Shown here piece by piece: positions 46,578 to 59,100 of a stretch of DNA of 64,000 bases (within the stretch, counting starts at the first letter, position 1; each line of letters begins with the position of its first letter). The stretch covers positions 2,728,001 to 2,792,000 of the forward strand of contig ML058449.1 of the NCBI GenBank assembly GCA_003013855.2, given 5' to 3'. The notes beneath the pieces are model-generated. The model searched no databases. It was not told the origin of the DNA and was given only the letters and a program-made list of their open reading frames with translations. The stretch is from Liriodendron chinense. Its lineage: Eukaryota; Streptophyta; Magnoliopsida; Magnoliales; Magnoliaceae. The position numbers were made by a program, and so were the translations under genes.

Positions 46578-48620
46578 TGAAATTGCATCACTTTGATTAC
46601 AATTGTGGACGCGTATGTGTGTGGAATCTTAAAGGAGCAACTAGAATTATGGTTAAGTCCTAAAGGGGGGTGATTAAGAACTTTCTAAAATTCTTTTCGC
46701 CTCCTTAAACAGTTCAACAATATAAACTAATTAAGCAAAAACACTTTGGCTTCCAAGCCTAAGTGGGTCCAATCACAAGACTAATATATGATTTAATCAA
46801 TAAGCTACCTAGTCTAAGTATGCATAGATTGACATGTGATTAAACTAATCAAGCACCTAATCTATGCAACCAAGTAGACTATATGAGAATGGATCATAAA
46901 GCTCAAGTCCACTCTAATAAGTAAAAGTACATCTTGTGTGTGTGGATGTGCCTATCTAGTGCCTAACATTCATTCTAATTAAGTATTCGTAATTGAGCAA
47001 TCAAATATAATTCATAATAAGAAATGTGCTAAAATACAATCACAAACACAACGATGTATAGTGGTTTCACTTTGGGTCTAATACACTCCTGGTTCAAGTA
47101 CTCACTCCTTGAGTACACCGGCATTCACTAGAGAGTTTAAATCAGGTTTCTCCCAACTTAGGTGCTTTAACTTGGTTCCACCTAACCAGGGAGTTTACAA
47201 GTTCCTCTCAACCTGCACTTTCACACCTATGTTGGTGGCTCCCCTTGGAGACTTGTTTAGGCTCGACAAACGTACCAAGGACCGACAAACGACCCTAGAC
47301 TTTAAGTCAGACAAACGTGCCAAGGAATGGCAAAGATCCATAGACTTTTAGGCTCAACTAATAAGTTAAGGATCAACAAATGAACCTAGTTCGAGTTTAA
47401 CAAACAACCTTTACACTCAATTTCCACCGGGAAAAGAGTGGATGGACTCAACACAAATTGACAACCTTACTTGTCGAATTTGAGCCCCGTTATTGTGCTG
47501 CTTCGAGTTTTTTTTTTTCTCGCTCTCCCCTGCTTGAATCAGCTCCCCTTGTGCTCCCCTGAAGTTGTTGTCGATGATTTGCCAGTGCTCCAGCTCCAAC
47601 GATCAATCGCCTTGTATATTGATCTTCTTGAGATAGCCAAGGTGGATGGGAGGTAGGTTTGAGATCTCTACACTTAATGGAAATGGGTTGCTTAGAGAAT
47701 CTCACCTACAATTATCTCATAATAGAGTTTAGATAGGAATATGACTATCTAGATCAATCCAAATTCTAGAGATCAAAAGAGGGACAAATGCATTTTCTTC
47801 ATGAGCTTGAAATGCTCCATTCTTGTGATGAATCACAAGGAAAATGACTTCCTGGAGTTAGGATTAAAGCTCCTAATGGTGTGCAATAGTGGTTGCTTTT
47901 AAATCTTCAAAATTCATCTCTTGAGCCAAAAAACCGCATCTCCCGCTTTTATAGAGAAATCTCCAATGATCATAAAACAGGTAGATAACGACATCGATGA
48001 CATCGAAACATGTTTCGATGGGATCGAAAATTCTTCAATGCGGTCAAAACCCTTCTCGATGGAATTAAAGTGTGTCCGGAGAGTTGTTGCTGGACACCCA
48101 GTTTCGATGGCATCAAACCTTGTTTTGATGTCATTAAAAAATCAATTTCGATTGCTCAAAAGGATGTTCGATGGAATCACAATCTGTCCAGAGTGTTTAC
48201 ATTTTGTTGGACATGGATGATGGCTCAAAAACGGGTTTCAATGGCATCAAAGACCAATCGAAATCTTTTTCGATGGCATCGAAGTGCAATCGAAAACTGT
48301 TGTTTGGGCCTGATTAATTATAGCAGCTTCCATCTCTTTAATTAACCTAATTTATCATGTGTTTCTATATGATCCAAGGCTAATGAAGATGACTAAGGGT
48401 TTTCCTAGTTGGTCTAAGTCATCTAAGAGGATTTGGTTGTTTTGGTCCAAAGTATTAGGGTCACCAAGGCATCTCATTTACCTGTTCTTCCTCCTTGATG
48501 CTTCTGGTCCACTTGAATCTTCGTCTTCAACTTGCCAAGGTTCAACCGACATTACAACACATAGATGCATGTGATTGACAAATAAGGTGCACTAGTATGC
48601 CACAGAAAAGTGCACTAACA
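46578..48620 (-). mobile_element. 5' LTR of element X (intact)
   Basis: 2043 bp. On its own strand it starts TGTTAGTGCAC and ends CAATTTCA. It serves as the reference that shows the left LTR is in three pieces. The part at 47985-48300 is rich in TTTCGATGG...ATCGAAA palindromes. Confidence 0.9.
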
Positions 48621-49032
48621 ATTGATTCCAAGTCGGGTGGTTAACACTGCAGTGTGACTAACAGTGGGAGTACTAATAGTGTAGGGTGTGTGCTAACTGG
48701 AATTAAAAAATACCTTGAGTGGGGAGGAGGTTGAAAGGGGGAGCGGATTAGCTGTTACCTGAGGTTTTACCCTTACCTTGTGGGGCCCACTTTGATGAAT
48801 AAGTTTGATATCCACAATTAAGAAGATATAAACCTTCAGGCTAGAAACTTTTTGGATCAAGCTAATATATGTATTTTATTTTCATCGAGTTTTAATTGAC
48901 CTTATAAATGGGTTGGATGGCAAATAAACATTACGAATCTGCTTATAGTGGGCCTTGGGAAGTTTTTAATGATGATAATTCAATCATCACTATTTTTTGT
49001 GATGTGGCCCACCTAAGATTTGGATATGCTTT
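48621..49032. repeat. MULE-like dispersed repeat, left of the PIF-like element
   Basis: From about 48770 the family phrases appear (TGGGGCCCACTTTGATGAAT, GAAGTTTTTAATGATGATAA). The sequence resumes at 52190 after the inserted TIR element. The first 150 bp are unassigned. Confidence 0.5.
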
Positions 49033-49988
49033 GGGCATGTTTGGATGGCCCGTATTAGGTAGTATTGTATGGTATTAAACAAATATCGACGAAAATTCAT
49101 TGTTTGGATTACGACTTGCCTTTCGCCTTGAAACCACGAATGTCAAATCGTTGTATTGCATCCATTTTCCAGTGTAATCAAGGCAATTCCGTTGCGGATT
49201 TTCTTAAATTACCTGCGTTGGCAACTTAGGTGGGGACCACTATGATGTTTATAAGAAATCCACACCATCCATCCATTTTGCTAGCTCATTTTAGACATGA
49301 GACCAAAAAATGACTAAGATCCAAGACTAACGTGGGCCACACAAGAGGAAAAATTGAGGAAGGAAATGTGTACTATTGAAACCTTCCTAAGCTCCATCTT
49401 GATGGTTATATGCCATCCAAATTGTTTATAAGATCATCCCCACTAGGATTAACTGAAAACACAAATAATTATCATCATATAAAACATTTTTTGCTATAAA
49501 AATGTTTTAACAATGGTTGTTCAATCCCCACTGTTTCCTCTTGTGTGGCCCACTTAACTCTTGGATCTACTTATTTATGTTTGCATGTCCTAAATGAGCT
49601 CTCAAAACGGTTGGACAGGGTTGATATCTCACAAACATCAGGGGTGGGCTCCACTTAAGTTCCCAGCGTTGGAACTTCCTCCAAAAGGATTTGGCTGCAT
49701 AAATTCTAGCGATTTGCATGTGCATTGTTTCGGTGGATCCCCAACTGTGGGGCCACTATGATGTATGTTCCTTATATATCCACCGTCCGTTCATTTTAAT
49801 GGCTACAAGAAACAATCGTGATTGAATTCCCATCATTAGAAACTTCGCTCTCAGAATGCTTATTTGCCATCCAACCTGTGGATAAGGTCACAAAGACCTA
49901 GATGAAGAGACCACACAAATATCAGCTTAATCTAAAACTTTTGTAACCCACTGTAAATTTTTAATGGTTGATTACCACTGTTTCTTGT

Positions 49989-51321
49989 TGTGGACGCTCG
50001 CCGTTCCGTGCTCTCGGACGTTCTCTCTTTGTTTCGGAAAAAGAAGATTGGTGCATGCACGCGAATCGCCGTTTGTGCCACTGGCTTGCCTCGTCCTCGA
50101 GGGCTTTTATCGGGTGTCGTGTTAAGCTGGATATGTTGGATGAGTTCGTATAAGACCAGAGTTGCCACTAGCCAGTTACTTCAAATCTACAGTCGGCTAG
50201 ACCCCGTAGAAACGTTAGAGAAGGGAATCCGAAGATTCCTTCCTCTAAAATGACTCCTTTTGATCTGCGGCCAGAGATTCAAGGTAAGAGATCACGGTTA
50301 CAGGGTGGGAAGAGGTTAAGCACCCCACACACTGCCCGTACCGAGGTACGGTCTCTACTTCACAGAATCGAACTAATACTTGAAAGTCTAATTTAATCCT
50401 CGTACATTCTCATGGATGACATGATGCATGAATGCAGGTCTGAACAGTAAGAGTTTCTGATAGGCAGGTTTTCATTAACAGGCAAGCCTAGAGCATACGC
50501 TCGAACTGACAGGTGCTTTATGCGGGATGCATGCTGTGTGTTTGAATAATCAAAGTGCTTGTAGTGAAGCAGGGGGGTTGAAAGAAAAGTAAATGTTGCA
50601 CTTATGCTAGATGCGAATGAGATGATGCTAATAAAGAGTAACTGGATGGACGGAGGTGTCGCAAGGGTTGGCTTCGAGTGGTTAGATCAAGACTTGGGTG
50701 GCTTGGGAGACTTAGATCAGGGTCAGGCTGGGTTGGACCAGGGCTAGGCTCTTCTCACTCGGGCTCTCCTTGGTGGAAAAATGGGCTAAAAGGGTGGAGA
50801 TGGGCTCGAACGAATAGGATCGCACTGAGGCTTGAGGGATGCTTGAATGAGAAGGGGTGGGGGGTATTTATAGAAGCGGGCAGTGGCAGAACCAGTAAAT
50901 AAGTTTACGGCTGTTCTGCTTCGGGTTTGGAGCGTACGGCCTCTGAATCTGAAGCAGAAAATCTCCTGGTTCTGTAGTACAGACCTGCTCCGAGGCTGCG
51001 GTTTGGAACTGGTGAGTTGACTGGGTTTAGAAGATGGGTTGACACGGTGAGTTGACTCAGTGGGGTGACTCGGTGATTTGAGTCAGTGGGTTGACTCAGC
51101 GGGTTTGACTTTTTTAGTATTTTTTGACTGGTTTTTCTTACGGAGGGTTTTTTTGGGCTGATGTTTAGGGGTGAGTTGACTGGGTTCAGGCTTGAGCCGG
51201 GCTATGGATTTGGGTTTACAAGGGTGAGTTTGGCTGGGTTTGGACATGTGAGTTTGGGGTATGGTCCTCCATTCATTCAGCTATCTCTACCACCATTGTA
51301 GCCAAAAGTGGGGTGTCTACA
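49989..51321 (-). mobile_element. Solo LTR of the Tat family
   Basis: The reverse complement matches the LTR at 10592-12134 from TGTAGACACC to GTCCACA. Flanks CTTGT (49984-49988) and CATGT (51322-51326) are a target duplication with one mismatch. TATA is at 50865-50872. It lacks the 150-bp and 56-bp duplications of the other copy. It was produced by LTR-LTR recombination removing a full element. Confidence 0.92.
50865..50872 (-). promoter_or_regulatory. TATA box of the Tat solo LTR
   Basis: TATTTATA on the + strand reads TATAAATA on the LTR strand, followed by CCCC, as in the Tat 3' LTR at 11077. Confidence 0.65.
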
Positions 51322-52189
51322 CATGTATTATGGAAAACCTAAGATTTGGATAGGTTTTAATTTTAGGATCATTCCCTAAAATAATTTTTCAAAACAGATG
51401 GACAACGTGGATATAATGCACCTACATCATAGTGGCCCCATGGCGAGGGATCTCACCCGCCTTGGTGGATCCGGGATCTACCAAATCTGTGTCGGATTTG
51501 TATGTTTGTGCCACACCCCACAGACCAAGTCTGTTGACGCCAACAAGCTTTATGGGCCCATCATGATATTTGTTATATCCAAACCATCTGTGCATTTGGC
51601 TAGATCGTTTTATGGCTTGACCTATAAAAATGAGACAGATCTAAAGCTCAATCAGACCACACCACAGGAAACAATGGTGATTGAATACCTACTATTAAAA
51701 TCTTCCAGGGCCCACTATCAGCAATTCTGTAATGTTTATTTGCCATCCAATCTGTTTATCTGTTTATTAGGTCAGCCAGAGCTAGATAATGAGAACATAC
51801 ACAAATCAGCTTGATCCAACACGTTTATGGCCTATAGAAAGCTTTTAATGGTCGTTAACCACTTCTTCTAGTGGTATGGTCCATCAGAGATTTGGATCTT
51901 CATAATTTTTTGGATGACCTCCTAAAATTAGCTAAAAAATTAGATGGATGGCATAGATATACACCACATTCATCAAGGTAGGTCCCACACGGTAAGGATA
52001 AAGTATTACCCTATACTAGCATATGTGTTCTCTCCAAACACACAATTTACTTTACCGGCAAATACAGCCATATCCGTTAAACCCAAGCAAGCTTCATTGT
52101 TTTACTCAGTACCAGCTAAAAAAGCATGCTGTGAGACAAGCCACTAACAACAGTATAATACAAGCCACACCAAGAATCCGAACATGCCC

Positions 52190-52540
52190 TTAATGTTTGT
52201 GACAGTGTCCTAAAACTTGCTAGGAAAACGAACACACAGCGTAGATATACAACACATCATCAAAGAAGGCCCTACGGGTAATGGCAACACCCACTAAAGT
52301 AGACCTCAGCTAATCTACACCCTTTGAAAGGGCAAAATTTGCCTCCGTTAACCTCAGTTTTGACCGATCAGGCAAAATAGACTTCCGAAAAACTTACTTT
52401 TCCATTCTAAACTTTATATTTTTGGATGAAAATACCCCTTGAATTCCCCCACAACTATAGAGTTTAGAAGAGAAAAGTAAAATTTTTGGAGATTTATTTT
52501 GACTGATCCGTCAAACTTAGGACTACAGAGGAAATTTCTC
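52190..52540. other. Repeat remnant and unassigned sequence before the MITE
   Basis: To about 52290 this is the host dispersed repeat resuming after the TIR element. From 52300 to 52540 the sequence is not recognised as a repeat and may be distal promoter of the RH57 gene. No TATA box stands out. Confidence 0.4.
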
Positions 52541-52549
52541 GTTGAAAGG

Positions 52550-52943
52550 GGACTTGGCTTGGCTAGTGACCCCAACACCCGCCAGGAAGCTCGTGTCAAA
52601 GCTCTGAAGCATATCCCAAACTCAGGTGGGCCTGGGATTGAACGGTTACTGTTGAAAACTTTTTGGGAGCTACGGACGTTTTGGATCAGGCTGATATTTG
52701 TGTTTGGCAAATCAATATTACACGGGCCTAGGAAGTTTTTAATGGTGGACGTTCAATCAATACTTTTTCCTATGGTGTGATGCACCTGAGATTTGTATCA
52801 GCCTCAATTTTTGAATCATCCCCTAAATGAGCTGGAAAAATCGATGGACGGTGTGGATAAAACATGTACATTATGGTGGCGCCCACGGAGTTTTGACGTC
52901 AGGTAGCTGGCTGGTGTTGGGGTCACTACCCAAACCGCGTTCC
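52550..52943. mobile_element. MULE-type MITE with direct target duplication
   Basis: GTTGAAAGG(G) occurs at 52541 and again at 52944, a 9-10-bp duplication characteristic of Mutator-like elements. The ends are inverted repeats: GCTAGTGACCCCAACACC near 52561 and GGTGTTGGGGTCACTACC near 52913. The interior holds the phrases used here to define the dispersed family. The element ends about 80 bp before the RH57 start codon. Confidence 0.8.
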
Positions 52944-53000
52944 GTTGAAAGGGCAAAAAGGTGAAGAAAAATCCTGGGGTTTTACAGAAAACATTGGCAA

Positions 53001-53009
53001 TTAGGGTTT
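53001..53009 (+). promoter_or_regulatory. Telo-box upstream of RH57
   Basis: TTAGGGTTT is the reverse form of AAACCCTAA, a motif known to be enriched just upstream of plant genes for ribosomal proteins and ribosome assembly. It ends 17 bp before the start codon. Confidence 0.6.
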
Positions 53010-53025
53010 TAGTAGCTGCATCGAA

Positions 53026-53106
53026 ATGGAGAAATCTTCCTCATTCCTCTTCTCAGGCATCCGCTTCGATCGAAAGAAGTTCGCCAACGATTTCGCCAGA
53101 TTGAAT
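53026..53106 (+). CDS. RH57: RH57 exon 1
   Basis: 27 codons starting at the ATG in TCGAAATGG, with A at -3 and G at +4, a good plant start context. It ends LN before GTATTT. The next phase is 0. Confidence 0.92.
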
Positions 53107-56100
53107 GTATTTACATATTATCCTCTCAAAACCCTAGTTTTCTTCCAAAAGAAAATTCTCAGTTTCAATACATTTCTCTCGCTTCCTGAATCAGAGCTCT
53201 TTCTAATTGTCTTTGATCTTCTCAGAATAGCTAGAACTTGCAATCTGAAGTTTTCATGATCCTCTGTCCTGTGTTTTGATTGATTCTTTTTATTTCTTTT
53301 AATTGGGCAGAAAAAGGAGGAGAAGGAATTACCGGGTGCAGAAACTGGTGCGGATGAATTGATAGAGAAGAGGACGACTTCGGCTGGAAAGAAGAGAAAG
53401 CGAAAGACGAATGTTTCTGGTAATTACGCATTGCTGCTGTTCTTGTTTCAATTCCATCTTTAATGCTAGTAATCACAATTCAGAATTTATTTCTATTCCT
53501 CTTTGATGAGGAAAAAGCCAAGGATGCAAGAGAAATGCTGTCTGGTCTTTGCAGTCTAAACGTGATGGTGATTGGGACCTGTTGATCTAGTGGACCTCGT
53601 GTCAATGGGATATGATCTGCAAGTTGTGGTGATTGGACAACTCTCGTTCATCAAACTATGAGTTTTTTTTTTTTTCAACCATCGAGTTACTTGAGTGTTG
53701 ATGGTCTCTCTATTTTGTATGGAATGTCTTGTTTTCAGACTACTGATGGGATGGCTACCACAGCACCAGTCCCCTTTCGGTTTTGGATATGGCCCATTCA
53801 CAGTGGGGGCCCATCTAATCATCGGTCTTGGTCACTAGTCGTGTATAGTAGAGATGATTATTTATTTATTTATTTATTATCATTATTATTATTTTTATAC
53901 TCGCCGAGATAGCATTTACAATAGATGAAGGGGCATCGGCAGGCTAATGAGCACTTGACTCTCTTGAGACCACACCCTTAGAAAGGATACAATCAACTCA
54001 TTGGCATTGCTCAAAACGTGGTTGAAAAACATCGATCTTTTTGAGACTGCGTCTGAATTTCGTTATGATAAATGGAAAACTACAGGTTCCAGAATCCTTG
54101 GGCGATGTCTTTCTAGTGGCAATTTAGGGATCACCTGCAATTATTAATGAATCAAAGAAAGACAAGATAATCCTTCTCAGGATGGTCTTCTACCTCATCT
54201 TAATCCACCATGCCTAGAGATCATGAAGGAGCTTTTGTTGAAAATGAGTTTTCAAATCCCATGAGATATCGGATTTCATTATTTCTCCTGTAGCTTTGTC
54301 TTCTTTGCTCACTCCCAATCAATGCAATCTGGTTGCCTACTGAAATAATGTTTTCAATTCCTCAATTATCATAATAGGCAAGATTTTGAATATTGGTTTC
54401 GGGGGCGTATCTAATGCACGACTGGCCTAATTATGATGCATGCTCATGAACACATATAATCCAGCGGAAATAAAAGACAATAATAATCTAAAATTCAACA
54501 TCACCCTATCATAAACTAAGAAAGCCACAAAGAGACATGCAATGGAGCGGGCCATCATCACAACCACGAAGTGTGGAGTTCAATTATAGCTTAGGTTGGA
54601 TCCGGCAAGGGATGGAACCTCCCGATCTTGCATGGTCATCACCCATTTGCTTAATAGGGAATCACTAATCCGAAAGATCGAAGGATTTCTCGGATGAGGG
54701 ATTCGAAAATCTGAGGAACTAGGGTTTGGATCAACTCTCAGATTTTAGGTTGTAGGAAGTAAACAGAAATAGAGATTTAGAATGATGAGAAAAGATGATA
54801 GATTACCTGGAAGAAGGTTGGAGGGATAAAAGAAGAAAAGAGAAGAAGAAGATGAAGTTCGAAGTGAGAGAAAGTGGAAGGAGGCAACCAAAAGGCTTGC
54901 TTTTCATTAATCAACAACTAATGAAAAAGGTTTAGGGCAATACCCTTATAAAATTTGGAATTAACATAATTATTAAAATACCCTTACTAACAAAATTTCA
55001 AAAAAAAAAAAGACATTTGCACGAAAAAACGTACACACACTGACCCAAAACTCAAATAAGTAAAAGTGCATATAATAAACGCAAATCTAAGATGCCCGAT
55101 GGCCTCCGATGATGGCACGATGAAAGTGGGCCACGACGAACCAACGGTCCGATCACATCATCATCGCGATTCAACGGTCCAATCATCTCCTCCATACAAC
55201 TTACACATGTCTTCCCAATGTGGGGTCTTCTCAAATGTCTTGAACCACATATGTAAGGTCTTCGATGCTATTCGAGTCGTCACTGAACGATCCAAGCCCG
55301 TCATCATCGAGCCATAAAGATATAGGTGTCACTCGCCTCCTATGTTGATAAACCCTAAAGGGCTTGATGTCCACATCATTCTCCTCGTCTGAGAAGAGCT
55401 CAACTTCGGCGAGGTAAAGCTTTGGTGCATCTCTAACAAATCTGGACCAAGTCTTTGCAATTCTGCTTCTATCAACCATGTAGAATTGGGCTGTGGCTTG
55501 TTCTTCCATTTTACAAGATATCTCTGGAAACCTCTATCTCTTGTGGAAACTATCTCTTCATCTACGATCCCTTTAATTATCTTCATTTCGAATAATAGGT
55601 AGAGGAAGGAGTGGAGTGGGTTGTAAAGCAAACTCAAAGTATGGCCATGAAAGGGAAGAAAGATCAATGGTAGGATTAGGGGAAATAACTAGATCTTCCA
55701 CATTAAACGTTGGATTAATGCTCATTTCAGGTGGAAGGTCTATCCGATACGCGCTAGGACCCAATTCTTTGCAATACTTTGAATGGTCTAGCACTACGCG
55801 CTTGTAATTTCTTAGCAGTGCCCTGTGAGAACCGCTCTGGCCTTATCCTCACCATTACGTAGTCTTGTTCCTGAAAGTCTTGAGATCTACGATGAGAGTC
55901 AGTTGAACATTTATAATTGTCATTGCTTCTATTAATCCGCTGTTTAATATTTGTATGCAATTCGTGAATATGTCTTGCAAATGCATTGACTGATTCTGAA
56001 GACCTTTGGGTGACAGACATGGGTGAAACTAAAGGACGCTCTGAAAAAGCAATGGACTCGAAATAAACAATCCTATGAAAATAAACAACCCTATGATCTA

Positions 56101-59100
56101 GAACTTGGAAAACTGAAATAAAATGATACTTCCCATGGGTGACACATAACTTATTATTCTTTAAGATTCCATGGGTTCGCTCTAATCGATAGAGGTGTTG
56201 ATTCTCATTATAAGTATTATAAACAATGATGATTTTCAAGTATCCCAACACTTGAGAACAAACACTATTAATGCCAAGTCTTGAGCAGATCTTGTCATTA
56301 GCCATTCTGTCCAAAATGTCATCAAGATGCTGGATGGGGGCTATGACCATCATGCCGGGATTACATCGCACTGATATTTTATGGATGGTCAGAATGTGCT
56401 CACATGTGCGCCATATGCCATTGTTCTTGGAAGTGAAAAGGGCAGGCATGGCACACAGAACAAAACTCCAACTCAAATTTTCCTTATTGAATTCTTCCTC
56501 GAGAAGTTTATCAAATTGACGCTGTGTTTTTGTATTTTATACGGGGTTTACTTGGTATGGATGAAAGCTTGACATGATTGATTCAGGGATAAGATCAATT
56601 GTATGTTGAATGTCCCATTTGGTTGAAAATTTATCCCATAAATCATCTGGTGGGACATCACAACTCATGTGGGTGTCTACCATCATATCCTCACTAGTCT
56701 CTTTTTCAATTTCATTTGTGTTCACCACGGTAAGAGACGCAGATTGGGAGACTGCATCAATCAAATCACACATGACACCTGGAAGCGGTGTGGTCTCAAA
56801 CTCTTCGACCTTTTCATCACTAGCACACACTTCTGCATCATCAAAGATGATGAGTGATACCTCAATTTCTTCCATTTCCTCACTACTGACGTTAGGCACG
56901 TACTCTTCTACTTCATAAACATCATGTTTGGACCCTTCCAACTTGCTGTTCACCAAGGCATAATGTTGATCATCTTTTCCATGGTTAGGGCTAGTCTGGT
57001 TGAATGCCTTTAATTTGTCGTTGAGATTTTGGAAGGATTTTCTAGAATGGTTTATAATGTTGTCCAGACATCGGGATATGGCGACCAAAGCCTCCAGAAT
57101 CTGATCCTGATTCATGGTAGTGATGCGTAATCCAAAACTATGACCAAAACGAATGGGCACACAACGGAGGACTTGTCTTAGGTTCTTCCTAAACTCGATT
57201 CTATGGATTGGATGACTCACAATGTGAATGATATGAATCTAACTACAGTTGACTGACAATTACTGAATTAAAACAGAAGACGATTCAAATATGGAAATTT
57301 TCCAAATTAGGAAACTTTCTAAAATTGGAAACTTTCTAAATCTGGAAATTTTCTAAAACAGACCTAAACATCAAAACCCTAATTTGGTAGCTCGATTTAA
57401 ACATAGCCATGCAAAACCTATTCTTGGATACCAAATTTGATGTAGGACGGCCTAATTATGATGCATGCTCATGAACACATATAATCCAGCGGAAATAAAA
57501 GACAATAATAATCTAAAATTCAACATCACCCATCATAAACTAAGAAAGCCACAAAGAGACATGCAATAGAGCGGGCCATCATCACAACCACGAAGTGTGG
57601 AGTTCAATTATAGCTTAGGTTGGATCCGGCGAGGGATGGAACCTCCCGATCTTGCATGGTCATCACCCATTTGCTTAATGGGAATAACTAATCCGAAAGA
57701 TCAAATGATTTCTCGGATGAGGGATTCGAAAATCTGAGGAACTAGAGTTTGGATCAACTCTCAGATTGTAGGTTGTAGGAAGTAAACAAAAATAGAGACT
57801 TAGAATGAAGAGAAAAGATGATAGATTACCTGGAAGAAGGTTGGAGGGATAAAAGAAGAAAAGAGAAGAAGAAGATCGAAGAAGAAGATGAAGTTCGAAG
57901 AGAGAGAAAGTGGAAGGAGGCAATTAAAAGGCTTGCTTTTCATTAATCAACAACTAATGAAAAAGGTTTAGGGCAACACCCTTATAAAATTCGGAATTAA
58001 CATAACTATCAAAATACCCCTACTAACAAAATTTCAAAAAAAAAAAAAAGACATTTGCACGAAAAACGGTGCGTGCACACACTGACCCAAAACTCAAATA
58101 AGTAAAAGTGCATATAATGAACGCAAATCTAAGATGCCCGATGGCCTTCGATGATGGCACGATGAAAGCGGGCCACGACGAACCAACGGTCCGATCACAT
58201 CATCATCGCTATTGAACGGTCCAATCATCTCCTCCATACAACTTACACATGTCCTCCCAATGTGGGGTCTTCTCAAATGTCTCGAACCACATATGTAAGG
58301 TCTTCGATGCTCTTCAAGTCGTCACGAACGATCCAAGCTCGTCATCATCGAGCCATAAAGATATAGGTGTCACTCGCCTCCTATGCTAATAAACCCTAAA
58401 GGGCTTGATGTCCGCATCAGTATCGGCCTGGCCAAAACTGATACGATATGGGTCATATCAGACTTCTATCAGCTTGTATGGTTGGATTTTTTTTTTTACA
58501 AAAAATTATAAAATATTAGAAAAAAAGGGAACCACAAGAATATACTATGGTGTATCAGACCATTCTTTTGTACAATGCTATTTGTTGAGCTGACCAGTTG
58601 AGTCTTTGACTAGAACTGATATAATACTGGTTGTATCAGACCTCTATCAATCCGTATTGGTTGGAATCTTTTTTTTTTTCTTAAACAAAAAACTTATGGA
58701 AAAGATATCAGGAAAAAAAGGCAAAAAGGGTACCACGAGAATTTATTTTGGACATATAACCAATGGCGTATGCGTATTGGACCATTCTCCAGCAAGAATG
58801 CTATTTATTGGGTTGACCATTTGAAAGCTGAGTTGTTGAGCCGTTACCCTCTTTAAGTTTTTAATTATTTTTATAATTGATATGATATATCGACTATTAT
58901 CTTCACCAGTTCATGGATAAAATATAGACAATAGAGTTAGACTGTAGAGACTTTGAGAGTCATTAATACCTAGTAGGCAAAAACTATCATGATGCCATCG
59001 TAGCAATTTGCATCATCATGCATTACAAAGCATTTGGAGAATTTTGCTATATTGTCATTGCATTGAAGAGATTATTAAACTTTGATAATAAGTTCATGAA

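Larger units (their letters stand above)
24028..48620 (-). mobile_element. SIRE-like Ty1/copia element X, pol-less, split by nested insertions
   Basis: The right (5') LTR is 46578-48620. The left (3') LTR begins at 24028, resumes at 36395 and 40389 after insertions, and ends at 41552. The interior consists of 41553-41812 and 44815-46577 around solo LTR W. A degraded gag is present but all pol domains are missing, so X was already a non-autonomous deletion derivative. PBS and PPT sit next to the expected LTR ends. No convincing target duplication was found: the left flank ends atcaa and the right flank starts attga. Confidence 0.85.
49033..52189. mobile_element. PIF/Harbinger-like TIR element, non-autonomous, split by solo LTR
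   Basis: The ends GGGCATGTTTGGAT and ATCCGAACATGCCC are inverted repeats with one mismatch. The 3-bp flanks are TTT and TTA, consistent with a TWA target site with one change, and the host repeat reads through across the join. Without the solo LTR it is about 1.8 kb. The interior is made of further MULE-like repeat sequence and no transposase is seen. The superfamily call rests on TIR start and TSD length. Confidence 0.65.
54412..58419 (-). mobile_element. Chromovirus deletion derivative V in RH57 intron 2
   Basis: LTRs are 54412-55378 and 57438-58419 with the perfect target duplication GTATC (54407-54411, 58420-58424). The interior reads on the - strand, opposite to the host gene. It holds a fused remnant: gag-like start, part of RT, integrase C-terminus and chromodomain. 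The LTRs are very similar by eye (roughly 97%). It cannot be autonomous. Confidence 0.92.

Noticed and set aside
51398..51814. 138-codon ORF on the + strand
   Set aside because: Falls in dispersed-repeat sequence inside the PIF-like element; no domain and no conserved start.
56537..57220. 227-codon ORF on the - strand as a host gene in RH57 intron 2
   Set aside because: It lies between two LTRs with a perfect TSD, and its C-terminal part continues into a chromovirus RT segment, so it is element coding sequence.
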